Shown: one piece after another, positions 36,176-44,612 of the stretch
Position numbering within the stretch: the stretch's first letter is position 1
Layout of the letters: every line of letters begins with the position of its first letter
Assembly: GCF_034652275.1 (NCBI RefSeq)
Contig: NZ_JAXIWG010000001.1
Span: forward strand, 1,054,001-1,118,000
DNA: 64,000 bases
Origin: Yoonia sp034652275
Lineage (GTDB): Bacteria > Pseudomonadota > Alphaproteobacteria > Rhodobacterales > Rhodobacteraceae
Direction: 5' to 3'
The notes under the pieces: generated by a model
Told to the model about the DNA's origin: nothing
The model's database searches: none
What the model saw: only the letters and a program-made list of their open reading frames with translations
Translations under genes and position numbers: made by a program

Positions 36176-36930
36176 TTGCCAGTCTGCCGATGTATCTGCG
36201 CCCTGCCAACAGGGCGGCGCATCACGCCCTCTGGGCGCTGATCCGCGATGGCCTGCGCGACCACGGCCTGCCTGCGCCTGACGCCTTGGACGAGGACATC
36301 GATTTCGAGGCAAGCTGGGCGCATCCAGATCTGGTGCTGGGCCAGATCTGCAACCTGCCTTACCGCGCGCTGTTCCTTGACCGTGTCACGCCGATCGCGG
36401 CGATGGATTACGGACTGCCAGGCTGTCCGCCCGGCTATTACAATTCGATTTTCATCGTGCATCGTGACAGCGCCCTGTCGGACCTGCGCCATCTGCGCGG
36501 TCGGCGCATGGCCGCGGGCGCGCTTCTGTCGCAATCGGGCTATGGCGCGGCGCAGCAGTGGGCGGCGGATCAGGGGTTCCTGTTTGCCGCCCCGATGATC
36601 ACGGGAAGCCACGCCGCCAGCATCAAGGCCGTGGCGACGGGTGCTGCCGATTTCGCGACCATCGACGCGCAGACATGGTGGATGGCGCGGCAGGACGATC
36701 CGCTGACAGGGCAGGTCAAGGTCATCGGCACCACGCCCGCCAGCCCCTGCATGACGCTGATCACCCGCGCGGGGCAGGATGTCGCACCCTATCTGGCCGC
36801 GATCACGGCCGCCGTCGCAACTCTCCCGGAAAGCCAACGACAGACGCTTGGCCTGCGCGGAATCGTGCCGCTTTCGCCGGAGGCCTATGATTTCCCCCTG
36901 CCGCCCGAACCAGAGGCGGTTTGGGCCTGA
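36172..36930 (+). CDS. PhnD/SsuA-like substrate-binding fold protein without signal peptide
   Basis: The product has 252 residues. It has a type-2 periplasmic-binding-protein fold of the phosphonate/transferrin class: A-S-L-P-M-Y at the start, G-Q-I-C-N-L-P-Y near 62-69, L-R-G-R-R-M-A-A-G near 107-115, and A-D-F-A-T-I-D-A near 160-167. There is no signal peptide or lipobox, so it would act in the cytoplasm or be exported by an unknown route. It is overlapped with terB and lies 85 bases before the ABC operon, but it is not that transporter's binding protein, which is encoded at 37806. Confidence 0.8.
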   Translation: MIASLPMYLRPANRAAHHALWALIRDGLRDHGLPAPDALDEDIDFEASWAHPDLVLGQICNLPYRALFLDRVTPIAAMDYGLPGCPPGYYNSIFIVHRDSALSDLRHLRGRRMAAGALLSQSGYGAAQQWAADQGFLFAAPMITGSHAASIKAVATGAADFATIDAQTWWMARQDDPLTGQVKVIGTTPASPCMTLITRAGQDVAPYLAAITAAVATLPESQRQTLGLRGIVPLSPEAYDFPLPPEPEAVWA

Positions 36931-37014
36931 CGTATCGTCAACTTTCACCAAACCGTTGCAATGGGCGCAAAAAGCGGGCCTAATCGGCGGCGGAACAAGA
37001 AAAGAAGCCCGAAC

Positions 37015-37788
37015 GTGTCCAACAGCGTCCCTGTGATCGAGATTCGCGACCTGCATAAATCCTATGGGTCGCTCGAAGTGCTGAAGGGCGTCGATATCAC
37101 CGCCCCCGCTGGTCATGTCGTGTCGCTGATCGGATCTTCGGGGTCGGGCAAATCTACCTTGCTGCGCTGCGCCAACCTGCTCGAAGACAGCCAGCAGGGT
37201 GACGTGATCTTTTGCGGCGAGGCTGTGACCTGGAAGGGCACGGGGCTGAACCGCCGTCCGGGCGATCACGCGCAGATGATCCGCATCCGCACCAACCTGT
37301 CGATGGTGTTCCAGCAGTTCAATCTCTGGGCGCATATGACGATTCTGCAAAACGTCATGGAAGCGCCTGTCACCGTGCTCAAACGCCCCAAGGCCGAGGT
37401 CGAGGCATCGGCGCGCGCCTATCTGGACAAGGTGGGGATCGGGGACAAATGCGACAATTATCCGGCGCAACTGTCGGGTGGCCAACAACAGCGCGCGGCG
37501 ATTGCGCGCGCGCTCTGTATGGAACCCAAGGCGCTGCTGTTTGACGAACCCACCAGCGCGCTTGACCCCGAACTGGAACAGGAAGTGATCCGCGTGATCA
37601 AGGATCTGGCCGCCGAGGGGCGCACCATGATTATCGTCACGCATGACATGCGTCTGGCGGCGGATGTCAGCGACCATGTCGTGTTCCTGCATCAGGGCCG
37701 CATCGAGGAACAGGGCGCGCCCGCCGCGCTTTTCGGAAATCCGACAACGGAAAGACTGCGCGGCTTTTTGTCCGCAACAGTCGCATAA
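37015..37788 (+). CDS. Polar amino acid-type ABC transporter ATPase
   Basis: The product has 257 residues. Walker A is G-S-S-G-S-G-K-S-T, the signature is L-S-G-G-Q-Q-Q-R, Walker B is L-L-F-D-E-P, and the H-loop is V-T-H-D. It is of the HisP/GlnQ class. It powers the transporter formed with the two permeases at 38617 and 39468. The start is taken as GTG 37015 (Val-Ser-Asn-Ser), just ahead of the conserved V-I-E-I-R-D-L; the ATG at 36961 would add 18 basic residues and is less likely. It is first in a tight operon. Confidence 0.92.
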   Translation: MSNSVPVIEIRDLHKSYGSLEVLKGVDITAPAGHVVSLIGSSGSGKSTLLRCANLLEDSQQGDVIFCGEAVTWKGTGLNRRPGDHAQMIRIRTNLSMVFQQFNLWAHMTILQNVMEAPVTVLKRPKAEVEASARAYLDKVGIGDKCDNYPAQLSGGQQQRAAIARALCMEPKALLFDEPTSALDPELEQEVIRVIKDLAAEGRTMIIVTHDMRLAADVSDHVVFLHQGRIEEQGAPAALFGNPTTERLRGFLSATVA

Positions 37789-37805
37789 TCATCAACGGGA
37801 GAAGT

Positions 37806-38528
37806 ATGATGAACAAACTGATCGTTACAACTGCAACCATGGCCCTGCTGGGTGGCATGGCGATGGCGCAAGACGTGGTGCGTCTTGGCACCGAGGGCGC
37901 CTATCCTCCGTACAATTTCATCAACGATGCCGGTGAAGTCGACGGGTTCGAGCGGGAATTGGGCGACGAGCTGTGCTTGCGCGCAGAGCTGAACTGCACA
38001 TGGGTCACCAACGACTGGGACAGCATCATTCCGAACCTCGTGTCCGGCAACTATGATGCGATCATCGCAGGCATGTCGATCACCGACGAGCGCCGTCAGG
38101 TCATCGACTTTTCCGACCCCTATACCCAGCCCGATCCGTCCGCTTTCCTCGGCTTGACCGAAGTCGATCTGGACAACGCCGTGATTGCAGCGCAGTCCGG
38201 CACCATTCAGGCCAGCCATGTCACCAGCATGGCAGGTGCGACCCTGCTGGAATTCGCAACACCTGATGAAACCATCTCGGCCGTGCGCAACGGCGAGGCG
38301 GATGCGGTTCTGGCCGACAAGGCGTTCCTTGAACCCATCGCTGAATCCGATGCGGAATTGTCCTTTATCGGCGAAGACATCCTGTTGGGTGGCGGCATCG
38401 GTCTGGGCGTGCGCCAGTCGGACACCGAACTGCGTGACACCTTCAGCGCCGCGATCCAGTCCATGAAGGACGATGGCAGCCTGAACGCGCTGATCACCAA
38501 GTGGCTGCCCGGTTCGGCTACGTTCTAA
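37806..38528 (+). CDS. ABC transporter periplasmic binding protein, amino acid family
   Basis: The product has 240 residues with a signal peptide ending A-M-A-Q. The mature protein begins V-V-R-L-G-T-E-G-A-Y-P-P-Y-N, the family-3 solute-binding opening, followed by G-F-E-R-E-L-G and the motif D-A-I-I-A-G-M-S-I-T-D-E-R. It is closest in style to lysine/arginine/histidine/ornithine- and opine-type binding proteins. It lies 17 bases after the ATPase gene and is followed by an intercistronic hairpin, which often raises the amount of binding protein over permease. Confidence 0.9.
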   Translation: MMNKLIVTTATMALLGGMAMAQDVVRLGTEGAYPPYNFINDAGEVDGFERELGDELCLRAELNCTWVTNDWDSIIPNLVSGNYDAIIAGMSITDERRQVIDFSDPYTQPDPSAFLGLTEVDLDNAVIAAQSGTIQASHVTSMAGATLLEFATPDETISAVRNGEADAVLADKAFLEPIAESDAELSFIGEDILLGGGIGLGVRQSDTELRDTFSAAIQSMKDDGSLNALITKWLPGSATF

Positions 38529-38537
38529 ACGCCAAGC

Positions 38538-38559
38538 GCCCCGGCCATCGCGCCGGGGC
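38538..38559 (+). other. Intercistronic hairpin after the binding-protein gene
   Basis: GCCCCGGC (38538-38545) pairs with GCCGGGGC (38552-38559) around a 6-base loop, 9 bases after the binding-protein stop. There is no T-run, so partial termination or protection of the upstream mRNA is more likely than a full stop, because the permease genes follow without another obvious promoter. Confidence 0.65.
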
Positions 38560-38616
38560 CTCACCCCCAGATAGTGCGGTCCCGCCATTTTCAGCTTTTG
38601 CACAGATCCCGCGACA

Positions 38617-39471
38617 TTGGAGACATTCCAATGGTTTGCCTGTTACCTGACGACCGGCAAGCATATGCAGATTTACTATGCTGTCTGGACAGTGCTTCTG
38701 CTGCTGGCGCTGACGGCACCCACCGCACTTGCCTTCGGATTTGCCGGTGCGGCCGCTGCGCGCAGTGCCGTGGCCCCGCTGCGGTGGTTTGGCAAGACCT
38801 ATATCGCCATCGTGCGCGGCGTGCCGGATATCGCGTTTTTCCTGTTCTTCGTCATCGCGCTGGACCAGTTGCTCGAATACATCCGCCACCGGATCAAATG
38901 TCCCGACTGGGAACAGGCCGTCTGGCAAGGCAATGATTTCGTCGTCTGTCAGGCCGCAAAACTGCCCTTGGGCAATTCGCCGCAATGGGTGCATGACACC
39001 TATGCCTTTCTGGTCGCAGCTTTCACCTTTGCCATCGTTTTTGGCGCTTTTGCCGCCAATGTCCTTTATGGCGCGATGCGCGCCGTGCCGCGCGGCCAGT
39101 TGGAGACTGCCGAAGCCTATGGCATGAGCCAGCGCCAGACCTTTTGGCGGGTGCTGGTGCCGCAGATGTGGGTCTATGCCCTGCCCGGCCTGTCGAACCT
39201 GTGGATGGTCCTTATCAAGGCCACGCCGCTGCTATTCCTGCTGGGGATTCAGGATATCGTCTATTGGGCGCGCGAACTGGGCGGGGCCGCACAGCCGCGG
39301 TTCACCGATTATCCGCACCCAGACTGGCGGCAATGGTATTTCCTTGCCCTGCTGATCTTTTATCTGTGCTTTACCAAAGTGTCCGAGATCGTGCTGGACC
39401 GGATCATGGCACGGCTGACATTCGGACAGGCCACCGCCGCAGGCGAAGCCCAGCGCAAGGCCGCCACATGA
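38617..39471 (+). CDS. ABC transporter permease, amino acid family (first)
   Basis: The product has 284 residues with five to six helices and the cytoplasmic EAA loop E-T-A-E-A-Y-G-M-S-Q-R-Q. A periplasmic segment with paired cysteines (K-C-P-D-W and V-V-C-Q-A) splits the first helices, a feature of this subgroup. The start is taken as TTG 38617 (Met-Glu-Thr-Phe-Gln); an ATG at 38665 would remove conserved N-terminal residues. It overlaps the next permease by ATGA. Confidence 0.9.
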   Translation: METFQWFACYLTTGKHMQIYYAVWTVLLLLALTAPTALAFGFAGAAAARSAVAPLRWFGKTYIAIVRGVPDIAFFLFFVIALDQLLEYIRHRIKCPDWEQAVWQGNDFVVCQAAKLPLGNSPQWVHDTYAFLVAAFTFAIVFGAFAANVLYGAMRAVPRGQLETAEAYGMSQRQTFWRVLVPQMWVYALPGLSNLWMVLIKATPLLFLLGIQDIVYWARELGGAAQPRFTDYPHPDWRQWYFLALLIFYLCFTKVSEIVLDRIMARLTFGQATAAGEAQRKAAT

Positions 39472-40274
39472 GCTGTTGGGAAACGATCCTCGATTACGGG
39501 CTGCGCAGCCAAGGCATCGGCGAAAGGCTGCTGCCGCAACGCGACTTTACGCTGTGCCAGCAATTCACGCTGATCGGTTCGGGCATGATCTGGAATATCT
39601 ATTTCGGTCTGGTGGCGCTGTGTACAGGCTTTTTCCTTGCGACCGCCGTGGCCGTGGGCAAGGCATCGCGCAACGTGGTGATCCGCAAGGCATCGGCGTG
39701 GTTCATCTTCGTGTTCCGCGGATCGCCCTTGTTCATCCAGTTCTTCTTTGCCTATTTCCTGTTTCTCAGCCTCAAGGGTGTCTCGCCCTTCTTTGACCCG
39801 TTCACATCCGCATGGCTGGGCGCGCTGGTTGTGTTGTTCCTGAACACCGCCGCCTATTCGAGCGAGATTTTCTATGGCGCGCTGCAATCCATCCCCAAAG
39901 GCGATCTGGAAGCCGCCGATGCCTACGGCCTTTCGGGCTGGGCGCGGTTCCGGCGGATCACATGGCCCACGATGCTGCGCCTTGGCTGGCCCGCCTATAC
40001 GAACGAGGCGATCTTTCTGTTCCACGCCACCACGCTGGTGTTCTTTTCGGGCTTCCCCGCGGTCCAGCAGCGGGGCGACGCCCTTTACTATGCCCGCTAT
40101 TTCGCCGACAAGACCTTCAACCCGTTCATCCCCTATCCCATTCTGGCGGGCTATTTCATCCTGCTGACGCTGGTCATCATCGGCATTTTCGGGCTGTTCA
40201 ACAACCGTTTGAACCGCCACCTTCCCCAGAACGTACGCGCAAGGCTGCGTTTCAAACCACAGGTTATCAGATGA
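39468..40274 (+). CDS. ABC transporter permease, amino acid family (second)
   Basis: The product has 268 residues, with the EAA loop E-A-A-D-A-Y-G-L-S-G-W-A and R-G-S-P-L-F-I-Q-F in the third helix, both typical of HisM/ArtM permeases. The start overlaps the previous stop and its own stop overlaps the next gene's start, so ATPase, binding protein, permeases and glutamine-synthetase gene form one transcription unit. It pairs with the permease before it as a heterodimer. Confidence 0.91.
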   Translation: MSCWETILDYGLRSQGIGERLLPQRDFTLCQQFTLIGSGMIWNIYFGLVALCTGFFLATAVAVGKASRNVVIRKASAWFIFVFRGSPLFIQFFFAYFLFLSLKGVSPFFDPFTSAWLGALVVLFLNTAAYSSEIFYGALQSIPKGDLEAADAYGLSGWARFRRITWPTMLRLGWPAYTNEAIFLFHATTLVFFSGFPAVQQRGDALYYARYFADKTFNPFIPYPILAGYFILLTLVIIGIFGLFNNRLNRHLPQNVRARLRFKPQVIR

Positions 40275-41602
40275 GCTGGATTGACGATCGTCCCGAGGTC
40301 CGCAACGTGCGTTGCGGGGCCGCAGACCTGAACGGTCAGGCAAGGGGCAAGCGGGTGCCGCGCAAATTTGCGGCCAAGCTGGAAGAAGAAGGCACGCGGT
40401 TCCCGTTCTCGATCCTCAACCTCGATATCTGGGGCGAGGATGTGGAGGACAGCCCGCTGGTGTTTGAAGCAGGCGATCCCGACGGCGTGCTGATGCCGAC
40501 CGAGCGCGGCTATGTCCCGATGCCGTGGCTGAACAGCCCCTCCGCCCTGCTGCCGATGTGGATGTTCCACGAGGATGGCACGCCCTTTGCAGGCGATCCC
40601 CGCCAGGCGCTGGCGCGGGTCTTGGAAAAATACACGGCGCGTGGGCTGACCCCCGTTGTGGCGACGGAAATGGAATTCTATCTGGTCGATGACAGCGGCG
40701 ACGGTATCCGCCAGCCGCGCTCGCCACGGTCAGGCAAGCGCCGTCCGGGGGCGGAAATCCTGTCGTTGCGCGCACTTGATGCGTTCGACGTTTTCTTCAA
40801 CGACCTTTACGACGCCTGCGACGCGATGAACATTCCCGCCGAGGCCGCGATTTCCGAGGTCGGCATGGGCCAGTTCGAGATCAACCTCGAACATGTCCCC
40901 GACGCGCTGAAGGCAGCCGATGATGCGTGGCTGTTCAAGATGCTGGTGCGCGGTCTCGCCCGTAATCACGGCATGGCGGCAAGCTTTATGGCCAAACCTT
41001 ACGAGGAATACGCAGGCAACGGGCTGCACACGCATTTCTCGGTCGTGGATGCCGAAGGCCGCAACCTGATGGCCAATGACACGTTCGAAGGCACGCGGCT
41101 GTTGCACAACGCGATTGCCGGTTGCCTGAAGGGTATCCCCGACCTTGCCCTGATTTTTGCACCGCATGGCAATTCCTACGAACGGCTGGTCCCCGAAAGC
41201 CACGCACCAACGGGCGTGTGCTGGGCCTATGACAACCGCACCGCATCCGTGCGTGTCCCGGGCGGTAGCTTCAAGGCACGCCGCGTCGAACACCGCGTGG
41301 CGGGGGGTGATGTGAACCCCTATCTGTTCTTGGCCGGTGTGCTGGGGTCCGCCCTGATCGGGATCGAGGATGACCTGACCCCGCCGCCGCCGATTTTTGG
41401 CAATGCCTATGATCAAGATCTGGCGCAGATCCCCGACACTTGGGCCGCCGCGATTGACGCGTTTGAAAACAGCCCGCTTGCGCGGCGCATTTTCGACGAC
41501 ACGCTGGTCGATAACTTTGTCATGACCAAGCGGCAGGAACTGCATTATTTCGCCGAATTGTCCGAGGAACAGCAGCTGGAACTCTACCTCGATACGGTCT
41601 GA
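40271..41602 (+). CDS. Glutamine synthetase-family enzyme (gamma-glutamyl-amine ligase type), copy 1
   Basis: The product has 443 residues. The N-terminal beta-grasp is about 1-100, the catalytic domain about 110-440. Catalytic-domain motifs: T-E-M-E-F-Y-L near 133-139, E-V-G-M-G-Q-F-E-I-N near 196-205, G-L-H-T-H-F-S near 252-258, N-S-Y-E-R-L-V-P near 300-307. Metal-binding Glu and His are present. It is of the GlnA3/PuuA group, which links glutamate to amines such as putrescine rather than ammonia. It starts inside the permease stop codon, which ties it to import of the amine. The true amine is unknown. Confidence 0.88.
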   Translation: MSWIDDRPEVRNVRCGAADLNGQARGKRVPRKFAAKLEEEGTRFPFSILNLDIWGEDVEDSPLVFEAGDPDGVLMPTERGYVPMPWLNSPSALLPMWMFHEDGTPFAGDPRQALARVLEKYTARGLTPVVATEMEFYLVDDSGDGIRQPRSPRSGKRRPGAEILSLRALDAFDVFFNDLYDACDAMNIPAEAAISEVGMGQFEINLEHVPDALKAADDAWLFKMLVRGLARNHGMAASFMAKPYEEYAGNGLHTHFSVVDAEGRNLMANDTFEGTRLLHNAIAGCLKGIPDLALIFAPHGNSYERLVPESHAPTGVCWAYDNRTASVRVPGGSFKARRVEHRVAGGDVNPYLFLAGVLGSALIGIEDDLTPPPPIFGNAYDQDLAQIPDTWAAAIDAFENSPLARRIFDDTLVDNFVMTKRQELHYFAELSEEQQLELYLDTV

Positions 41603-41670
41603 CGGTCCCCGCTTGCGGCCCTTTCAACGGCAGGATAACTTGGCGTTGAAACCCAACACATGGTGAAAAC

Positions 41671-42354
41671 ATGAAAATCGGCATCCTGCAAACAGGGCAC
41701 GCGCCGGACGAATTGCGCCCGACGACAGGCGATTATGCAGACCTGTTCAAACGGCTTCTGGATGGACACGACTTTGACTTCGCCGTCTATGATGTCGTCG
41801 ACATGGACTTTCCCGCAGCGGTCACCGATTGCGACGGTTGGCTGATCACCGGTTCCAAACACGGCGCCTACGAGGATCTTCCGTTCATCCCCCCGCTCGA
41901 GGATTTCATCCGCGCGGTCTATGCCGCCGATCTGCCACTGGTCGGCGTCTGTTTCGGACATCAGATCATCGCGCAGGCGCTGGGTGGCAAGGTCGAGAAA
42001 TTCGCGGGCGGCTGGTCCGTGGGACGGCAGGTTTACCGCATGAACGGGCAGGATTATGCTCTGAACGCATGGCATCAGGATCAGGTGGTCACCCTGCCTG
42101 CCGATGCGACGGTGGCGGGCAACAACGATTTCTGCGCCAATGCCATGCTGACCTATGGCAACCGCATTTATACCGTGCAGGCGCATCCTGAATTCGACGC
42201 AGAAGTGATCGACGGGCTGGCCACCTATCGCGGCAAAGGCAACGTGCCGGACGCGCAGCTGGCGCAGGCACGCGACGATCTGGACAAACAGGTGGACAGT
42301 GACCGCCTCGCCGCGCAGATCGCGCGGTTCTTCAAGGAAAGAGAACTGGCATGA
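41671..42354 (+). CDS. Class-I glutamine amidotransferase-like gamma-glutamyl hydrolase
   Basis: The product has 227 residues and is a free-standing GATase-1 domain. C94 in G-V-C-F-G-H-Q is the nucleophile; H172 and E174 in Q-A-H-P-E complete the triad. Placed between two gamma-glutamyl ligase genes, it most likely cleaves gamma-glutamyl bonds, as PuuD does, although PuuD itself is usually longer. Its stop overlaps the start of the second ligase (ATGA). Confidence 0.86.
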   Translation: MKIGILQTGHAPDELRPTTGDYADLFKRLLDGHDFDFAVYDVVDMDFPAAVTDCDGWLITGSKHGAYEDLPFIPPLEDFIRAVYAADLPLVGVCFGHQIIAQALGGKVEKFAGGWSVGRQVYRMNGQDYALNAWHQDQVVTLPADATVAGNNDFCANAMLTYGNRIYTVQAHPEFDAEVIDGLATYRGKGNVPDAQLAQARDDLDKQVDSDRLAAQIARFFKERELA

Positions 42355-43703
42355 GCTGGACAGACAAAATCCCCGCCGCCGCTGTCGCCTATCTGGAAGC
42401 CAACAGGCTGGACGAGGTCGAATGCGTCATCGCCGACCTGCCGGGTATCGCACGCGGCAAGGCCGTGCCCGCGGGCAAATGGGAAAAACAAAGCCATTTC
42501 CACCTGCCCAATTCGATCTTCTTCCAGACCATCACGGGCGACTGGGGCGAGGCATCGGGGCCGGACGGGTTCCTTGAACCGGACATGATCCTCAAACCCG
42601 ATCTGTCCACCGCGACCGCCGCCCCCTGGGCCGCCGATGGCACCTTGCAGGTGATCCACGACGCCTATGACCAGAAAGGCAAGCCTGTCGCCTTTTCGCC
42701 GCGCAACGTGCTGCGGCGTGTGGTGGACCTTTACAAGGCCGAAGGCTGGACCCCCGTTGTCGCCCCAGAGATGGAATTCTATCTGGTCGGGCGCAATATC
42801 GACCCCGCCAAGGCGATTGAACCGATGATGGGCCGCACCGGACGCCCCGCCGCCGGACGGCAGGCCTATTCGATGACCGCCGTGGATGATTACGGCCCCG
42901 TCATCGACGACATCTATGAATATGCCGAAATCCAGGGGTTCGAGATCGACGGCATCGCGCAGGAAGGCGGCGCTGGCCAGCTGGAAATCAACCTGCGCCA
43001 CGGCGACCCCATCAAGCTTGCCGACGAGGTGTTCTATTTCAAACGCCTGATCCGCGAGGCCGCGCTGAAACACGATTGTTTTGCCACCTTCATGGCCAAA
43101 CCCATCGAGGGTGAACCGGGATCAGCGATGCATGTGCATCATTCGGTCATTGATGCAAAAGGCCGCAATATCTTTACCGGACCGGGTGGCGGGGAAACCG
43201 ATGCCTTCTTCCACTTCATCGGCGGCTTGCAGGAACATATGCCCAGCGCCATCGCGGTGATCGCACCTTACGTGAACAGCTACCGCCGCTATGTGCCCGA
43301 TTCCGCCGCCCCCGTGAACCTTGAATGGGGACGCGACAACCGCACCACGGGCATCCGCATCCCGATTTCGGACCCCGGCGCGCGCCGGATCGAAAACCGC
43401 CTGCCGGGGATGGATTGCAACCCCTATCTCTGCATCGCGGCGTCACTGGCCTGCGGCTATCTGGGGCTGAAGAACGAAATCCGGCCAGACAAGCGCTGGG
43501 TCGGCGAAGCCTACGAATCCGAATCCGAGATCGCGGGGTCTTTGTCGGACGCGCTTGACCTCTTTGACGAGGCCAAGGAACTCCGCGCGGTGCTAGGCGA
43601 GGATTTCGCGCGGGTCTATTCCATCGTCAAGCGGCTGGAATACAAGGAATTCCTGCAGGTCATCAGCCCGTGGGAGCGCGAACACCTGTTGCTGAACGTA
43701 TGA
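42351..43703 (+). CDS. Glutamine synthetase-family enzyme (gamma-glutamyl-amine ligase type), copy 2
   Basis: The product has 450 residues. Motifs: P-E-M-E-F-Y-L near 140-146, G-G-A-G-Q-L-E-I-N near 206-214, S-A-M-H-V-H-H-S near 259-266, N-S-Y-R-R-Y-V-P near 306-313, then R-D-N-R-T-T-G-I-R-I-P. Compared with copy 1 it keeps the catalytic frame but differs at the substrate loops (for instance N-L-E-W-G-R-D-N-R against C-W-A-Y-D-N-R), so the two probably act on different amines. Coupled by overlap to the genes before and after it. Confidence 0.9.
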   Translation: MSWTDKIPAAAVAYLEANRLDEVECVIADLPGIARGKAVPAGKWEKQSHFHLPNSIFFQTITGDWGEASGPDGFLEPDMILKPDLSTATAAPWAADGTLQVIHDAYDQKGKPVAFSPRNVLRRVVDLYKAEGWTPVVAPEMEFYLVGRNIDPAKAIEPMMGRTGRPAAGRQAYSMTAVDDYGPVIDDIYEYAEIQGFEIDGIAQEGGAGQLEINLRHGDPIKLADEVFYFKRLIREAALKHDCFATFMAKPIEGEPGSAMHVHHSVIDAKGRNIFTGPGGGETDAFFHFIGGLQEHMPSAIAVIAPYVNSYRRYVPDSAAPVNLEWGRDNRTTGIRIPISDPGARRIENRLPGMDCNPYLCIAASLACGYLGLKNEIRPDKRWVGEAYESESEIAGSLSDALDLFDEAKELRAVLGEDFARVYSIVKRLEYKEFLQVISPWEREHLLLNV

Positions 43704-44482
43704 TCCGGCACGGGCTGATCGTCCTTTTCTTGACGATCGTAACGCAGCTTGGGGGGCTCGCTTGGCTTCTGGCGCTTGTCGTCAGGCGGTTCACGCGGCG
43801 TTTGCTGCTGCCGTTTCTGGCCCTCTACATCGGTTTGTCAGTCGCCGCATCTGTCGCGGCGCCGATAACGGGGCGGGTCGCCTTGCCATGCGTGGATGCC
43901 GGGCCGGACAGGATCGCTGTGCTGCACCCGATCTATTGCGCGTTGAACCGGCACTATGTGCGGCCCGAGATGGCTGCCTATGGTGACGCCTTGGCCGCAC
44001 ATATGGATCAACAGTTCCCCGGGACCCGCACCCGTGCGCTTGATGGCAATTTCCCGTTTCTGGACGGCTTTCCCCTTTTGCCGCATCTGTCGCATGATGA
44101 CGGCGAAAAGCTCGATCTTGCGCTGTTCTACACCGATCAGGCCGGTGTTTATCAGCCCGGACGCGCACGGTGGTTCCTTGGCTATTGGGCCTATGAACAG
44201 CCCCGTCCGGGTGACCTGCAACCCTGCGCTGATGTCGCGGGGCTGTCGTTGCGCTGGGACATGGCGTGGCTCCAGCCGCTTTTGCGCGACTGGCCGCTGG
44301 ACGAACCACGCACCGGCGAAATGCTGCGCTGGTTGGCCGCCAATCCGCAGGGACGCGATTTCAGGGTGCTGGTCGAACCACACCTGCAAGCGCGGTTGGA
44401 CGCGACCGGCACGGCGATCCGGTTCCAAGGCTGCCGCGCCGCACGGCACGACGACCATCTCCACCTCCAGTTCCGTCCCTGA
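43700..44482 (+). CDS. Membrane-anchored LAS-type (MepA/M15-like) zinc peptidase candidate
   Basis: The product has 260 residues. Two N-terminal helices (about 5-29 and 36-55) anchor a periplasmic domain. That domain has the LAS metallopeptidase pattern: S-H132-D-D-G-E-K-L-D139 (His-x6-Asp) and D-D-H253-L-H255 at the C-terminus (His-x-His), which together bind zinc in MepA, VanY and hedgehog-type enzymes. Cysteines at 64 and 80 may form a disulfide. It likely cuts peptidoglycan cross-links. Its ATG overlaps the ligase stop, an unexpected place for a murein hydrolase. Confidence 0.7.
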   Translation: MIRHGLIVLFLTIVTQLGGLAWLLALVVRRFTRRLLLPFLALYIGLSVAASVAAPITGRVALPCVDAGPDRIAVLHPIYCALNRHYVRPEMAAYGDALAAHMDQQFPGTRTRALDGNFPFLDGFPLLPHLSHDDGEKLDLALFYTDQAGVYQPGRARWFLGYWAYEQPRPGDLQPCADVAGLSLRWDMAWLQPLLRDWPLDEPRTGEMLRWLAANPQGRDFRVLVEPHLQARLDATGTAIRFQGCRAARHDDHLHLQFRP

Positions 44483-44612
44483 CGCGGGGGCCACCGTCCC
44501 GGACCTGATCCGGGACCTCTGGCCAGCCCGGTCATCTTGACATCCTGTCCGCGTCTTCGTTGTGTAATCCCGTAACGGGCCCGTCCCGTCACCCCAATGA
44601 CCAAGGATCCTT

